Shown: positions 1 to 9,917 of the stretch, piece by piece
Position numbering within the stretch: the stretch's first letter is position 1
Layout: each line of letters begins with the position of its first letter
From: Farysia itapuensis
Taxonomy: Eukaryota > Basidiomycota > Ustilaginomycetes > Ustilaginales > Ustilaginaceae
NCBI GenBank assembly: GCA_023212645.1
Contig: JALBYC010000004.1
Location: 434,001-498,000 of the forward strand
Length of the DNA stretch: 64,000 bases
Reading direction: 5' to 3'
Made by a program: the position numbers and the translations under genes
The notes under the pieces: generated by a model
The model's database searches: none
Told to the model about the DNA's origin: nothing
What the model saw: only the letters and a program-made list of their open reading frames with translations

Positions 1-504
1 GATGAAGCTTCTTCGCTCTTTCCGCCACTGAGCGAAGCAGTGCAGAAAGCACACGGCGTTCAGACTGCCCACGAACTAGCGCGAAAAGCACACAAAGCTC
101 TTGCCATAGGAGTCAATGGAGAGGACCGCTGGATGTCCGTCACAGCCCCTGTGCACCACATCCTCGAGCCCGCCTCACAGCAGTACTTTCTCGAGACGCG
201 TGCCGTCGAGTTTGGTGCCGACATGGATACGATTGATGCACGTGCACGCGAAGCGCAGGCCAAAGTGGGCGGCATTGACAAGCTGTTTGAGCAGGCTGTT
301 CAGCCATTCGCCGATCTGTACGCCGGCACAACGACCAAGTTTTTGACGGGCGACCGCGCCATCTACGCCGACATCATTGCCCTAGCTGCTCTTCAATGGT
401 TCAGGTGCAGTAATGAGAAAGCTACCCTCCATGCACTCAAGACGGTCGAAAACGGTCGACTGGAACAACTTTGGAAAGACAGCCAGCCCCTCTGGCGTGA
501 TTAA
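1..504 (+). CDS. Glutathione S-transferase-like protein, C-terminal part (5' end outside window)
   Basis: The reading frame is open from base 1 and ends at TAA 502-504, so this is the last 167 codons of a longer gene. The segment is helical and resembles the C-terminal GST domain of fungal GST-like proteins: it contains HHILEPASQQYFLETR, followed by a long helix and a region (FLTGDRAIYADIIALAALQWF) that fits the usual 'ADI' helix of GST C-terminal domains. The thioredoxin-like N-terminal half, with the glutathione site, would lie upstream of the window. Glutathione-dependent conjugation or reduction is therefore an inference from family resemblance. It converges on the minus-strand gene that ends at 540, leaving only 35 bases between the stop codons. 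Confidence 0.55.
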   Translation, partial: DEASSLFPPLSEAVQKAHGVQTAHELARKAHKALAIGVNGEDRWMSVTAPVHHILEPASQQYFLETRAVEFGADMDTIDARAREAQAKVGGIDKLFEQAVQPFADLYAGTTTKFLTGDRAIYADIIALAALQWFRCSNEKATLHALKTVENGRLEQLWKDSQPLWRD

Positions 505-539
505 GATCATTGACGCGCGCGCAAATAGATGCTACGGCA

Positions 540-1423
540 CTAAATGTACATATTGCCGTCACCCAATGATAATTTGGACGAGGGTAGGGAGCGATCTGGG
601 CGCTTTGCAAACGCGAGGATGTCTGTGCCAGCACCTGCAGATGTAAAGGGGGATGGGGAGATGAGTTTGCGAACTGCTTGTGCGCTCTGACTCGAGAGAC
701 GGACGTTGCCCTCGCCCGACGACCCATAGAGTTGAAGGTGAGACTGAAACTGCGCATTTTCGACCAGGGCTAGTAGACCTGGGGTATTGCTCATGATGGC
801 CTGAGGTAAAGAAAAGCGATCAGTAAGGGGTTCATAGAGAGGTAAACATGATGTCAACATACTGCTGTGAGGAAAGCTGCCCCGATTCCACTGACAGACT
901 CTGGCGAGCTGAGCGGGATCATGGAGGCAGAATCGATCCGATTTGAGGGAAACGAGGGATCGGCGAGGTAACGCAATTTGCCCGCATCCTCTTCGTTCTG
1001 GTTTCGAAAGATGGTCTCGGCGGGATTGTACGAGTCAACAATCACGACACTTGCTGGGCTGAGCTGATGGAGCACGAGATGCGCCAGCTCATGGTATCTT
1101 GGTTGCGGCAGCAATTGTGGTGTCGGAGATACGTAGATGACTATTTTGCCTTCGCACGGCTCTGAAATACTTGCCTGCTGCTTGTTGTCGATGAAGATGG
1201 CAGATCTCTCGATGGGCAAGTTGCTGCTGTTCAGACAGGCCAGACCAGCTTGCTGTACCATAATGACGACCTCCGAACCAGCACTGGTTGCCGGCAAGCC
1301 CCGAATTTCTATCGCAGGTCGCGCAGCCGACACTTTGAGATCATATGCATCCTCGTCTTCGGATCCAGATTCGACTTCGTACCGTGGGGGCGCTTGATCG
1401 CGCGACAAGGGGTCAAACTCCAT
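540..1423 (-). CDS. Probable proteasome assembly chaperone 1 (PAC1/Pba1-like)
   Basis: Two exons: 863-1423 and 540-800, separated by a 62-nt intron (801-862, donor GTATGT, acceptor CAG). The join keeps the frame and gives 273 residues, close to yeast Pba1 (about 276). An acidic N-terminus (EVESGSEDEDAYD) is followed by alternating beta strands and helices. The spliced junction reads GIGAAFLTAAIMSNTPGLLA, which resembles the conserved C-terminal helix of PSMG1/PAC1 ('LPAAVLSYCQVWKIPAILYL'). PAC1 forms a heterodimer with PAC2 that guides assembly of the 20S proteasome alpha ring. Overall identity to PAC1 looks low, so the assignment rests on length, strand/helix order and this helix; a generic hypothetical protein is the alternative. 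Confidence 0.5.
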
Positions 1424-1880
1424 GATGGTGTTGGTTGCGCGTCCTCTGAATCAAGGGCGCGATGTTGGACAGAAAAGAGACATTCGTACGAGAAAGCTAA
1501 TTTTGGCAGGCCTCGTGGGTGGAGATTTTCTGCGGTCTGTCGTCAGCGGACGGCGATGGATAATGTACTTGAATTACACGATGCCGTCATTGGAATAAGA
1601 TTAGTGCGCGTGAGGCTCGTCATGATTAAAACCGCGCCGCCCTTTGTACCGCTTATACCTGTCTCTCTCGTTGGGTCTTTTGCACTCCGCTGATGACTAC
1701 TTTGATGCCATCACTCTGCTCACTTCATCGTCATATACTCAACTCTAGATCACCCTGGTCCCTCGTCCGTTCAGTACCACCATCACTTTGTCTGCTATCG
1801 GAGAGGCGAGTCCCTCCGCGCTTTTCGGCCCTTTTCAATCCCTCCCACCATAGACTCGTGTCGCGCACCATTCCGGACCA
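1424..1880. other. Intergenic region, divergent promoter between PAC1-like gene and kinase
   Basis: These 457 bases separate the start codons of two divergent genes. The half nearest the kinase (about 1690-1880) is pyrimidine-rich on the + strand with many TC and CCC tracts, a composition often seen just upstream of fungal start codons. No convincing TATA box or conserved ORF was seen. Confidence 0.5.
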
Positions 1881-4555
1881 ATGCCTGTTTTTGACAACTT
1901 TAAAAACTTTATGCGCCACGGAAAGGCGAATCGCGAAGCTCACGAAGGCACATCAGTAAGTAGAACGGCCATGCGCAACCACTACGATCCCAGTCTGACC
2001 ATTCATTGTACTCAGAGCGATCCTGGTCCATCAGCGCGATCGGTAGTTCCAGACAAGACCGCCAACCTATCCAACATTCACGCACAACCACAAGCTGGCT
2101 TTTCACCACACGACAAGTCAGCCGCTGCACCTGCTACCACCTCACAAGCTCAGGCACAAGCAGCTGCTTCACATTCCAGAAACGCACAACCAGTCAACAA
2201 TACGACAGCATCAGCCGCAGCCCAGAACAAGAGCAGCATGGCCAACGAACAATACCAGAAAGAAGCTGAGCGCATCGTTGCCGAAGAAAGGCAAGCGTCC
2301 GACAAGATGCCCTACCACGAGGGCCTCAGCGAACGTTTCCAACTCGTCAAAAAGATGGGAGAGTGAGTACCACACGGCGAGTTTCCTCCAGCCTCTCAAG
2401 CATTTGACTGATTGACTATCTCTTCTCCATTGCAGTGGCGCCTTCTCCGACGTTTACATGGCCATAGACAGGCAAACAGGCCAAAAGGTGGCGATCAAAG
2501 TCGTTCGCAAGTACGAGCTCAACACTAACCAGGTAAGTTTTACCGGATTACTTTCCCTGTCTCAGATCCTGTTGTGCAGTGTCCTGTCCCGCACAAGTTG
2601 CTGCGCATGATGTGTTTGACATCGAGACCTCTGGCCAAGGTCCCGATGTTGACAACGATTCGCATGCAGAGGGTTTCACTTTGGCTGCTCTCGTCGCTCC
2701 ATTGCACGGGCGCTACCACAAGCACGAGGGCAGACAGGCGGAACTCGCTTGTCCAATAGTCTTCCGCATCACTCTTGTTACGATCGACTCTCTCGATGCT
2801 GCCGACCCGGGTTCCTCACGGACGATCCTTCTGGAGTTCTCAAGACTGACGATTTTATCACACGCTACCTTGCGCTTGCACCAACTGCAATTCACCATCA
2901 CAGGATCGACTTAACCCAAACTTCCGAAAGAAGAACCGGGTAACAGAGGTCCGTTTCACCCACCCATTCCCGTCACACTATTCCTCCCGTCCTGGCCTCC
3001 CCCTGCCTACCTCCCTCCCATCTGAGCCTCTTCCACACTCCACCTTCCGTCTCTATGTGGATATCTGGGGCTGACACTCTGCTACTTTTTATTTCCCTAA
3101 CAGAGAGCCAACATTCTCAAAGAAGTTCAGATTATGCGCAATCTCCGTCACGATGGCATTGTCGAGCTTATTTCCTTCTCGGAGTCACAAGATCACTACT
3201 TCTTGGTTCTGGAGCTCATGGAAGGAGGAGAGCTTTTCCACCAAATTGTCAAATTGACCTACTTTAGTGAAGCCCTTGCTCGACACGTCATCTTGCAGGT
3301 CGCACATGCCATTCGCTATCTGCACGAGGAACGAGGTGTCGTGCACCGCGATATCAAGCCCGAAAACCTGCTATTCGAATCGATCAAGATCATTCCCTCC
3401 AAGAATCCCATCCAAAGACCATATGATGAGGAGAAAGAGGATGAAGGCGAATTCATGCCCGGCTTTGGCGGTGGAGGCATTGGCCGTGTCAAGATTGCCG
3501 ACTTTGGCCTCAGTAAGGTGGTCTGGGAGGAAAGTACCATGACTCCCTGTGGTACTGTTGGCTACACCGCCCCCGAAATTGTCAAGGACGAGCGGTACTC
3601 CAAGTCGGTCGACATGTGGGCTCTCGGATGTGTGCTTTACACATTGCTTTGCGGTTTCCCACCGTTCTACGACGAGTCCATCTCTGTACTCACAGAAAAG
3701 GTGGCCAAGGGCTACTACACATTCCTCAGTCCTTGGTGGGACGACATCAACGCTTCTGCCAAGGATTTGATCACTCATCTCCTGTGCGTAGACCCGCGTC
3801 AGCGATTTACCATCGACGAGTTCTTGCGACACCCCTGGTGTAATGTCAAGGATCCCGTTCCCAACCTGGATTCGGCCGATATTGCGCTGGCCAAGCAATC
3901 TGCCATGCCGTTCGACTCGCCGCTGTTGCAGTCGATGAAGTCAGGCAATGCTGCACGGGCTGCCATGATGTCACCCGGTATCAACCGGCTCAAAGAGGCC
4001 TTTGACGTTACCTACGCCGTCCACCGGATGGAAGAGGAAGGGGCTCGTAGGAATGCCGCCCCCGCCAACCCGCTTGGCGAACTGAACGAAGAGGAAGAAG
4101 GCGACGAGGCAGACGACACACGGCGCAAGTATGGAGAGGAGGCAGCTCGAGCAGTCGAACAGCAACGTGGTGCGCGCCAACAGCAGCCCTTGCATGCCGT
4201 ACAGCAGTCCACCCAGCTTCCTCAGCGTCAACAAGGACAGGCTCCAAAGACGCACGCCACACAACCGCAGCAGCAACAGCAACAACAACAACAGCAGCAG
4301 CAGCAGTACCAGGGCCGTGGTGGCGCCGACCGTCGTCTTGCCGAGGCGGCACTGTACGAGGGCCGTGCAGGCCCACGAGACCGCGGTCAGGCTGCGAATC
4401 GCAAACGTGGCTTTGAACTCAACATGGGCAACGCTACGCTGCTCGGGCGTCGAAACAAGGCCGGCGCCACTCCGCGCCTGGACGGTCTGTCGCCCTTTCT
4501 CGACGCCGGAAACGGCGCAGGCATCGTCCCCGGCAGCCCTATGCGCGTAGACTAA
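1881..4555 (+). CDS. RCK2: Serine/threonine protein kinase, Rck2/Srk1 (MAPKAP-like CAMK) family
   Basis: Three exons, 1881-2362, 2436-2532 and 3104-4555, give about 676 residues. Splicing intron 1 rebuilds the glycine loop (KKMGDGAFSDVY), which is broken without it. Visible kinase landmarks are the ATP-binding Lys182 in VAIKVV, HRDIKPEN with catalytic Asp about 276, DFG about 326, and TPCGTVGYTAPE in the activation segment. A family-typical insert between HRD and DFG (FMPGFGGGGIGRVKIADFG) and the phrase CGFPPFYDE match yeast Rck2 and fission yeast Srk1, which act below the stress MAP kinase Hog1/Sty1. The N-terminus is Ala/Gln-rich. The tail has acidic stretches and a polyglutamine run encoded near 4266-4308. 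The 571-nt second intron is much longer than any other in the window. Confidence 0.88.
2533..3103 (+). other. Unusually long (571 nt) intron of the kinase gene
   Basis: Donor GTAAGT at 2533 and acceptor CAG at 3101-3103 join NTNQ to RANILKEVQIMR with no frame change, matching the usual kinase alphaC region, so no extra exon is needed. The other introns in this window are 61-92 nt. The 3' part (about 2950-3060) is strongly pyrimidine-biased on the + strand. Confidence 0.75.
4266..4308 (+). repeat. CAG/CAA trinucleotide tract (polyglutamine)
   Basis: About fourteen consecutive CAG/CAA codons encode polyglutamine in the C-terminal tail of the Rck2-like kinase. CAA codons interrupt the CAG runs. 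It lies outside the kinase domain in a disordered, Gln/Arg/Ala-rich region and may vary in length between strains. Confidence 0.9.
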
Positions 4556-4707
4556 ATGCCTCGCGCTAAAAGCCCTCCCTGTACGACTCTCTGAAACGAC
4601 CAACCTAATGCACTCTTTTCTCCTTCGCACTCATCTCGGAACTTCAACCCATGCAATCCAGAACATTCCCTTGCTCAAATGGTGTTTGTGATGGTGATCT
4701 TGTGTGG

Positions 4708-5393
4708 TTAGTCTGAGGAGCTGCACCCTCTACAGCCTAGTGAGAGATGGATAGTGCGATGGTTAGCATGCTGGTTGTCAGTTCGGGTGAGAATAAAACT
4801 TACCACAGTGGACGCATTCGACGACGGTGCCTGCTCGAAGCTGTGCCTTGGGCACGCGACAGATGCATGTTGATCCCTGGTAATTCATATCCTGCAACGG
4901 GCACGAGGGGAAAGGATTGAATTCAGCATGTTGCGGTAGAGGAAGCGCCCGACGTTGAAGGTGTTTGAGGGGCGGGGACTTACTCGAGACTGGATGCACC
5001 GTACACAGCACAATTTCTCGTACCCTGTCCGCTTCCATTTGGCTATTAAGCTGCAAACACACATCCGCGATGGTCAGCTTTTTAGCGGACCTTCCAACCC
5101 GCACAGGGCGCGCGCTGCGAGGGAACTTACTTTGCGTCGGCGTACTGTTCTTTGAGCAGCCAGTCGTATAGTTCGCGAGAGATGGCTTCGCGCTTGTAGT
5201 AGAGATCGTAGATGTAGCGTGTGCGGGTATGGTTGATCTGCATGATGGGCCACAGAGTTTCGACCTTGCGCTTTCCCTCACCGTCGTCCGCCTCAACATC
5301 GCGCATCTTGCGATCGTACTCCTCCAGAATCGGCTCGATTTCCTCGAACCCTTCCGGCGGTGGCGCTGTTCTGGATGTCTTTAAGCGTGGCAT
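4708..5393 (-). CDS. BUD31: Bud31/G10 pre-mRNA splicing factor
   Basis: Four exons on the minus strand: 5131-5393, 4984-5050, 4804-4891 and 4708-4736, with introns of 80, 92 and 67 nt, all GTAAGT donors. The spliced product is 148 residues, close to human BUD31 (144). It starts [20 protein letters not shown] and contains the family hallmarks [36 protein letters not shown] and [10 protein letters not shown], ending in the Cys-rich [14 protein letters not shown]. Bud31 is a zinc-binding component of the Prp19-associated/activated spliceosome. The last exon is only 29 nt and supplies the final two zinc-ligand cysteines. The frame is open further upstream (to 5528), but family alignment supports the ATG at 5393. 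Confidence 0.95.
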
Positions 5394-5609
5394 TGTCCGC
5401 CCCGACGATGGTTGTAGGTGAAATGAGAAGGAGCGAAGATTCATCGTTTGGGCGAATGCGAGAATCTGACACTTGCCCGGCTCCCATTTTTTTGACATAA
5501 TTTGGTTATAGTTGCCGGGTGGAGGCAAGGAGGAAGGCTACCGTTAACTCAGCAAGTCATTCGTTGAAGGCAACGATGAGCCGGTTGTAGCGCAGAGCGG
5601 CCCAGAACA
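5394..5609. promoter_or_regulatory. Shared divergent promoter of BUD31 and HRQ1
   Basis: Only 216 bases separate the start codons of two divergent genes, so both promoters must overlap here. No TATA box was seen. The minus-strand frame of BUD31 is open through most of it, which is probably chance. Confidence 0.55.
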
Positions 5610-8600
5610 ATGCCGAAGCTGATCCGGAAGGGACAGCGAATACTGCACCAAAAGGCGCAAGGCCGAATTCAAGGCGGCGGTCCGCCGAGATACAACCACA
5701 CCCCAGCGCCGCGAACGGACGAAGAAGACTCACCTGCGGGCACTCTGTTTCGTGGGCAGTCGGAGCCTGAGCACGGTCAAGGGTGGCTCGATGACAGCGC
5801 AGAAACGAGCAGGCCTGTTTCGGGGCTAAATGCAATAGAGCTCCCGTCAGAGGCGCGACGTATGGCGGCGAGTCGTCGCGTGGCAGATGCCGTCGAACAG
5901 GCGCGAATCCGGTGTCAGAACGGCACACCCATTCCAATACCTCCGCAGGATCACGACACTCTAGGCAAAGCACCGCGCGTAAAGTCGGAAGATGAGGACG
6001 AAGACGAGGAATCATCAGTGTTGACCAAAGGTCCAGCTCGCCACCGGCCGGCTAGAATACCGTCAAGTGCCGGTCCAAGCAAACAACTTCGAGTCAAGAC
6101 GGAGCCTGAATACATAGAGATCAAGTCAGAAGACGAAGACGACGACTTCAGCATCGTAGAGCCTCCATCCGCCTCACGCTCAGCGTCTTCAGTCACTGTT
6201 AACTCTGCTCTGATGCCAAGGCCAGCCACGCCACCGCCGATCGAGCAACGAGGCAACAAAAGATCGCGTCAAGGACGGTCCGTCACTGCATCTCTGTCAA
6301 CACCAGTCACAGGCGAGGATGCATCCACTCCAGCTCCAGATCTAGCCAAAGAAAAGCCAGTGCTGGAGCGTGTAGAACCCTGGCCAGAACACTTCCTGCA
6401 GCTCGAAAAGACGTTCAGAGCGATCAACACGGTCTACTCATTCTGCTCAGCACGCAAGCATATGGCAACCACATACGATACCATCAAGAGTAGCGTCGAA
6501 GGGCTTACCAAGAGACCGCTGGAAGTTTTTGACATTGCCCAGATCAAAAGTCTGTGTGGCGAACTGATCCACTTTGCCTACATCGAGCATGACATGCTCC
6601 AAGTGCATGTAGACAGTCGAGCCAATGCCGAGAACCCTGCAAGTAACACTGTTCGTCACAGATCTAAGAGCGCGTACCGCGACGACGTGTATCAAACCGC
6701 CGCCGAAGCGATTGCACAAGGCAATCCCGCGCCTCCCGTTGACTCTGCAGGCTTTTCGGTCAGTGGAGGCGGATTCCAGGACGTTGCCGATGCCGATGCC
6801 GTGGGTGGTCCGCAAGGTCCCTTATTGCCACCCGCAGAGCTCGAAGTCCAGAAGCTCAAGGGCAAACAAAAGACACGGGACGAGTACGTCCTTCTCTTTG
6901 AATTCAACGATGGCACGCTGGCCGGCGCCAAAGCGACAAGACGCGGAAGGCCCGGTGTCAGAGTCGGGCCGAGCAGAGAGGCACCCAATGCCAGATTTAA
7001 AAAGAACCCCAAGCTCTACTCAATTCCGTCTACCGCATCTATGATGAAGCTGATCAACAAGCGCAACTTCAAATTTGAGCAAGCCGTCCTTGAACTCTTG
7101 GCCGCCTGCAACGCCAAAGACGAAGACCCTGTACAGCTGCTCATTGAAGCTGCGCACGACCATGTTCCTCTCAATCCCGAGACAGCAGAGCGAACGCTCG
7201 GCGATACTCCCCAAAAGAAAAAGATTAGGTTGGAGTTTTTGATGCAAAATCCCGAGCATCGTCCAAGCATTGCTAGCGTGATTGAAGAGATGAAGATTGC
7301 GCCCTGGTGGAAGGACCAGATTGTCCCAGGTGGTCACAAGGTCTTTGACGCTCGCGAAGCGAACCTCGGTCAGCTGGACTATCTTTTGTCTCAGGCGGTT
7401 GTCAATGCTCTGTACGCCACTCACGGTATCGAAGAATTTTACTGTCATCAGACAGAGGCGCTCAATGCACTGCATCAGGGAAAAAACGTTATCGTTTCCA
7501 CTTCTACTTCTTCCGGCAAATCTCTGATCTATCAGCTGCCAGTCCTAGGTGCGCTCGAGCAAGACGGCGAAACAACTGCCATGTTCATCTTCCCCACAAA
7601 AGCCCTAGCTCAGGACCAGCGTCGGTCGCTTCAGGATCTGATTGCAAATTGCGAGGGCGTAGAAGGCGCTATTGTCGCCACGTACGATGGCGATACGGAA
7701 AAGGATTTGCGCAAGGATATTCGCGAGCGCGCCAGCGTGATCTTTACCAACCCCGATATGCTCCATCAGAGCATTCTACCGTCTGAAGATTTATGGCGAC
7801 GGTTTCTGCGTAATTTGCGCTACGTGGTGGTAGATGAGTTGCATATCTACAACGGTCTGTTTGGTGCTCACGTCAGCTTCATCATGCGTAGACTTCGTCG
7901 AATCTGTCACGCGCTGGGGAATGACCGCGTGCAGTTCGTCAGCTGCAGTGCCACGGTTGCCAACCCAAAGGAACACATGCAGACCCTGTTTGGTGTCGAT
8001 GACGTGCACGTTGTTACTGTAGACGGCAGTCCTGCCGGAAGAAAGGAGTGGCTCGTATGGAACCCGCCTCTGATTGATGACACAGACCCGGCGCAGGGCA
8101 GAGTCAGCTCGTACGCAGAAGTGAGCAAAGTGTTTCGACACCTCATCCAACGTGGCGTGAGAACCATTGTTTTCACCAAAGTACGTAGAACGTGCGAGAT
8201 TGTCATGCGACAAGTTCGTAACGACCTGCTGCTGGAAGATCGTCCAGACGTGGCGAGCAAAGTCATGTCGTACCGTTCCGGCTACTCGCCCCAAGATCGT
8301 CGGAAGATCGAGCAGGACATGTTCAAAGGTCAGCTGTTGGGCATCGTCGCCACTTCGGCGCTGGAACTTGGCATTGACATTGGCAGCTTGGACGCTGTCA
8401 TCATGCTTGGCTTTCCGTACTCTGTCTCGAGTCTGCGTCAGCAGGCCGGTCGAGCGGGTCGGAGGCAGAAGGACTCGCTATCCGTTCTCATTGGCGACCC
8501 CTGGCCAATGGACCAGCATTACATGCACTTTCCCGACGAGATCTTCGTCCAGCCCGACGCGGCACTGTCTGTCGACTTGGGCAACGACTTTATCCTAGAA

Positions 8601-9917
8601 AGTCATCTGCAGTGCGCGGCAGAGGAAATGCCCATCACGCTGGAAGATGATGAGCAGTACTTTGGCCAACATCTCTCTACGCTCTGCAAAACGAGATTGG
8701 AAGGTGATGGGTCAGGTTTTTACTACTGTCGGGAAGAGTTGCGACCGAACCCGGCACGGGACGTGGCGATCCGCGGCGCTCGGCAGGAGACATACTGCTA
8801 TATCAACGACACACCAGGACGAGCAGGAGGTGCCGAAGTGATGGAAGAGGTCGAAATAGAACGAGCCATCTTTGAAGCGTTCGAGGGTGCCGTCTTCATG
8901 CATCAGGGTCTGTCGTACATCTGCCGTGACATCAATCACGATACACGAATAGCCAGAATGGTGCAAGCCGACGTCAATTACCACACTCGCCCGCGAGACC
9001 ATACCAACACGGACGCTGTAGAGACATACCGCATCCGTCGGCTCAAAGATTCACCCTACCTGGCTTACTACGGCAAAGTGACGATTGCATCGTACGTTTG
9101 GGGCTACTTTAAGGTCGATCGGCGTGCCAACATTCTAGATGCTGTTGAAGTCGATTCGCCGCCCTTTATTCGGCACACGCGAGGTCTGTGGATCGACGTG
9201 CCCAATTGGATCGTCGAGGCTTTGACGGAGAAAGGCGTCAACGCCGCTGCTGCTATTCATGCTGCAGAGCATGCGCTTCTTTCGCTGACACCCATGTTTG
9301 TGGTCTCCATCGCAGGGGATGTCCGTACAGAGTGCAAGATTGCCGAGAAAGAGTATGCCGCCAAGACGTCGACGCGCAAGCGACCTGCGCGACTCATCTT
9401 TTACGATATGCCTGGCCAAAACGGTGGCGTGTGCTCCAAGGCCTTCGAGCACCTAGATGGATTGATTCGTATCGCCATCAGCGTCATCGAAGCATGCAAC
9501 TGTGCTGAGGGTTGTCCTAGTTGCGTCACAAGTCAAACGTGCGCACATGCCAACTTGGTCACGTCCAAGGTCGGCGCACTGGGTGTGCTCCGAGGCATTG
9601 TTGGCAGAGAACCGTTTGACCCCGACCTGGACTCGCAAAACGAACCCGGAATCGCACCCAGTCAACTCAACGAACGCGACACTCTGCACTCTACGATTGC
9701 AGAAGCGGTTCCAGTGCGCGTGGCTCGCGAGCTTGGCTCTGTCGAAGTGGAAGACGTTGTCGAGGTGCTGCCACCCAGTCTGCAGGCCTTGACTCAACAA
9801 GCTATCCAAGCCGCTCAACGGGGCGAGATCTCAGCAGCGGGCCCCTCTGGTCGTAACGGAACAGGGCCCGGCGGTGGGTTCCTCCCTGGCAAAAGTATGC
9901 TCTTCCAAGAGCATTAG
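5610..9917 (+). CDS. HRQ1: ATP-dependent 3'-5' DNA helicase Hrq1 (RecQ4-related)
   Basis: Single-exon ORF of 1435 residues. Superfamily 2 helicase motifs are clear: Walker A SSGKS with Lys637, motif II DELH at 742-745, motif III (SCSAT) and motif VI (QQAGRAGRR). The C-terminal domain of the DUF1998/MrfA-Hrq1 type carries a four-cysteine zinc cluster at about residues 1296-1305 (CNCAEGCPSC). Hrq1 is the fungal relative of human RECQL4 and works in interstrand-crosslink repair and telomere maintenance. The first ~260 residues are low-complexity and acidic, with repeated VKSEDEDEDEE / IKSEDEDDD segments, which makes the protein longer than yeast Hrq1 (1077). It shares a 216-bp promoter with BUD31. 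Confidence 0.93.
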   Translation: MPKLIRKGQRILHQKAQGRIQGGGPPRYNHTPAPRTDEEDSPAGTLFRGQSEPEHGQGWLDDSAETSRPVSGLNAIELPSEARRMAASRRVADAVEQARIRCQNGTPIPIPPQDHDTLGKAPRVKSEDEDEDEESSVLTKGPARHRPARIPSSAGPSKQLRVKTEPEYIEIKSEDEDDDFSIVEPPSASRSASSVTVNSALMPRPATPPPIEQRGNKRSRQGRSVTASLSTPVTGEDASTPAPDLAKEKPVLERVEPWPEHFLQLEKTFRAINTVYSFCSARKHMATTYDTIKSSVEGLTKRPLEVFDIAQIKSLCGELIHFAYIEHDMLQVHVDSRANAENPASNTVRHRSKSAYRDDVYQTAAEAIAQGNPAPPVDSAGFSVSGGGFQDVADADAVGGPQGPLLPPAELEVQKLKGKQKTRDEYVLLFEFNDGTLAGAKATRRGRPGVRVGPSREAPNARFKKNPKLYSIPSTASMMKLINKRNFKFEQAVLELLAACNAKDEDPVQLLIEAAHDHVPLNPETAERTLGDTPQKKKIRLEFLMQNPEHRPSIASVIEEMKIAPWWKDQIVPGGHKVFDAREANLGQLDYLLSQAVVNALYATHGIEEFYCHQTEALNALHQGKNVIVSTSTSSGKSLIYQLPVLGALEQDGETTAMFIFPTKALAQDQRRSLQDLIANCEGVEGAIVATYDGDTEKDLRKDIRERASVIFTNPDMLHQSILPSEDLWRRFLRNLRYVVVDELHIYNGLFGAHVSFIMRRLRRICHALGNDRVQFVSCSATVANPKEHMQTLFGVDDVHVVTVDGSPAGRKEWLVWNPPLIDDTDPAQGRVSSYAEVSKVFRHLIQRGVRTIVFTKVRRTCEIVMRQVRNDLLLEDRPDVASKVMSYRSGYSPQDRRKIEQDMFKGQLLGIVATSALELGIDIGSLDAVIMLGFPYSVSSLRQQAGRAGRRQKDSLSVLIGDPWPMDQHYMHFPDEIFVQPDAALSVDLGNDFILESHLQCAAEEMPITLEDDEQYFGQHLSTLCKTRLEGDGSGFYYCREELRPNPARDVAIRGARQETYCYINDTPGRAGGAEVMEEVEIERAIFEAFEGAVFMHQGLSYICRDINHDTRIARMVQADVNYHTRPRDHTNTDAVETYRIRRLKDSPYLAYYGKVTIASYVWGYFKVDRRANILDAVEVDSPPFIRHTRGLWIDVPNWIVEALTEKGVNAAAAIHAAEHALLSLTPMFVVSIAGDVRTECKIAEKEYAAKTSTRKRPARLIFYDMPGQNGGVCSKAFEHLDGLIRIAISVIEACNCAEGCPSCVTSQTCAHANLVTSKVGALGVLRGIVGREPFDPDLDSQNEPGIAPSQLNERDTLHSTIAEAVPVRVARELGSVEVEDVVEVLPPSLQALTQQAIQAAQRGEISAAGPSGRNGTGPGGGFLPGKSMLFQEH

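Noticed and set aside
3971..4630. Minus-strand frame with a long polyleucine/valine run
   Set aside because: It is the antisense of the kinase polyglutamine tail; no independent evidence of coding.
5394..5528. N-terminal extension of BUD31 to a start at 5528
   Set aside because: The family begins at MPRxKxSR; the extra 45 residues are unconserved and are likely 5'UTR.
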